Made by a program: the position numbers and the translations under genes
Source: Candidatus Acidiferrales bacterium
Lineage (GTDB): Bacteria > Acidobacteriota > Terriglobia > Acidoferrales > UBA7541
Direction: 5' to 3'
Assembly (NCBI GenBank): GCA_030043155.1
Contig: JASHYE010000430.1
Location: forward strand, 1-12,466
DNA length: 12,466 nucleotides
In this document: positions 12,208 to 12,466 of the stretch, piece by piece
How positions within the stretch are numbered: position 1 is the stretch's first letter
How the letters are laid out: every line of letters begins with the position of its first letter
Notes under the pieces: generated by a model
The model's input: the letters and a program-made list of their open reading frames with translations, nothing else
Told to the model about the DNA's origin: nothing
Database searches by the model: none

Positions 12208-12466
12208 TCACGATGTCTTACCCCAAATGTCTCCAACCGTGAACCCAGTTGGGAACGGATCATCATCCTCCAGCACGTATTGCGAAAATCCCGTAATCCA
12301 CGCGCGCCCGCTGATCGTGGGAATCACCGCCGCGTACTTTCCCACTTGCGTTTCCGCGATCAGGTGCCCCGTGAACGTCGTCCCAAGAATTCCTTCATGC
12401 ACAAAATCTTGATTCAGCTTCAACTTTCCCTTCGCATGCAGTGTCGCCATCTTCGCGCAAGTTCCT
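12208..12466 (-). CDS. Proline racemase / 4-hydroxyproline 2-epimerase family protein, C-terminal 85 aa only
   Basis: The 3' end of a gene entering from beyond the right edge. The visible residues (starting GTCAKMATLHAKGKLKLNQDFVHEGILGTTFTG, ending WITGFSQYVLEDDDPFPTGFTVGDIWGKTS) match the C-terminal part of the proline racemase-like family: epimerisation of trans-4-hydroxy-L-proline, racemisation of proline, or dehydration of trans-3-hydroxyproline. The conserved features are GT.AKMA.LHAKG.L, FVHE.ILGT.FTG and GRAWITGF.QYVLDP.DPFP.GF. The second catalytic Cys, which separates epimerase/racemase from dehydratase (Thr), should lie only a few residues upstream of the visible start, so the reaction cannot be assigned here. 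The frame is open to the window edge; the Met at 12450 is internal. The GntR/FCD gene directly downstream supports a catabolic role. Confidence 0.9.
   Translation of the reverse strand, partial: GTCAKMATLHAKGKLKLNQDFVHEGILGTTFTGHLIAETQVGKYAAVIPTISGRAWITGFSQYVLEDDDPFPTGFTVGDIWGKTS

Overview
The window looks like a chromosomal segment of an Acidobacteriota member (Acidobacteriia-like). This is inferred from gene content and protein style: a secreted S9 peptidase, a large secreted VPS10/BNR-propeller protein, a proline-racemase-family enzyme with a GntR regulator, an HD-GYP response regulator, and an XRE regulator with the 'RLRQIRER..LTYRDVE..S' N-terminus that I associate with acidobacterial genomes. 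GC is moderate and coding density is high. I see no tRNA, rRNA, CRISPR array, transposase or phage gene.

Left part (1-2640, all minus strand): the 3'-truncated gene of a REC + HD-GYP response regulator (1-959). Upstream of it is a tightly coupled pair of unrecognised membrane proteins: a 7-TM protein (1755-2540) and a single-TM-anchored protein (1210-1758), overlapping by ATGA. The 7-TM gene has a promoter-like element so close to its ATG that the mRNA may be leaderless. A 12-nt-arm inverted repeat lies over that promoter.

Centre-left (2638-4204): a compact three-gene module. It has a 73-aa secreted, proline-rich small protein (minus strand, very strong ribosome binding site), a divergent 146-aa protein of unknown function (plus strand), and a convergent XRE regulator with a degenerate S24/LexA-like C-terminal domain (minus strand). 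The same 18-bp dyad, TGTTC-N8-GAACA, occurs exactly twice: between the two divergent small genes, and in the promoter of the XRE gene just upstream of a perfect TATAAT. The simplest reading is a self-regulated local regulon whose operator is this dyad. This is the most interesting signal in the window.

Centre-right (4380-10160): two large secreted proteins on the plus strand, an S9 (DPP-IV-like) serine peptidase of 776 aa and a 1078-aa VPS10/sortilin-type Asp-box propeller protein with FlgD-like and helical C-terminal parts. They probably act in the periplasm or outside the cell on peptides and proteins.

Right part (10161-12466): a small Smr-like protein (117 aa) and an unrecognised 215-aa protein on the plus strand, then converging minus-strand genes: a GntR/FCD regulator and, upstream of it, the 3' end of a proline racemase / 4-hydroxyproline epimerase-family gene running off the window. 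A perfect 6-N6-6 palindrome between these two is a candidate operator. The S9 peptidase and the (hydroxy)proline enzyme suggest, but do not prove, use of proline-rich peptides.
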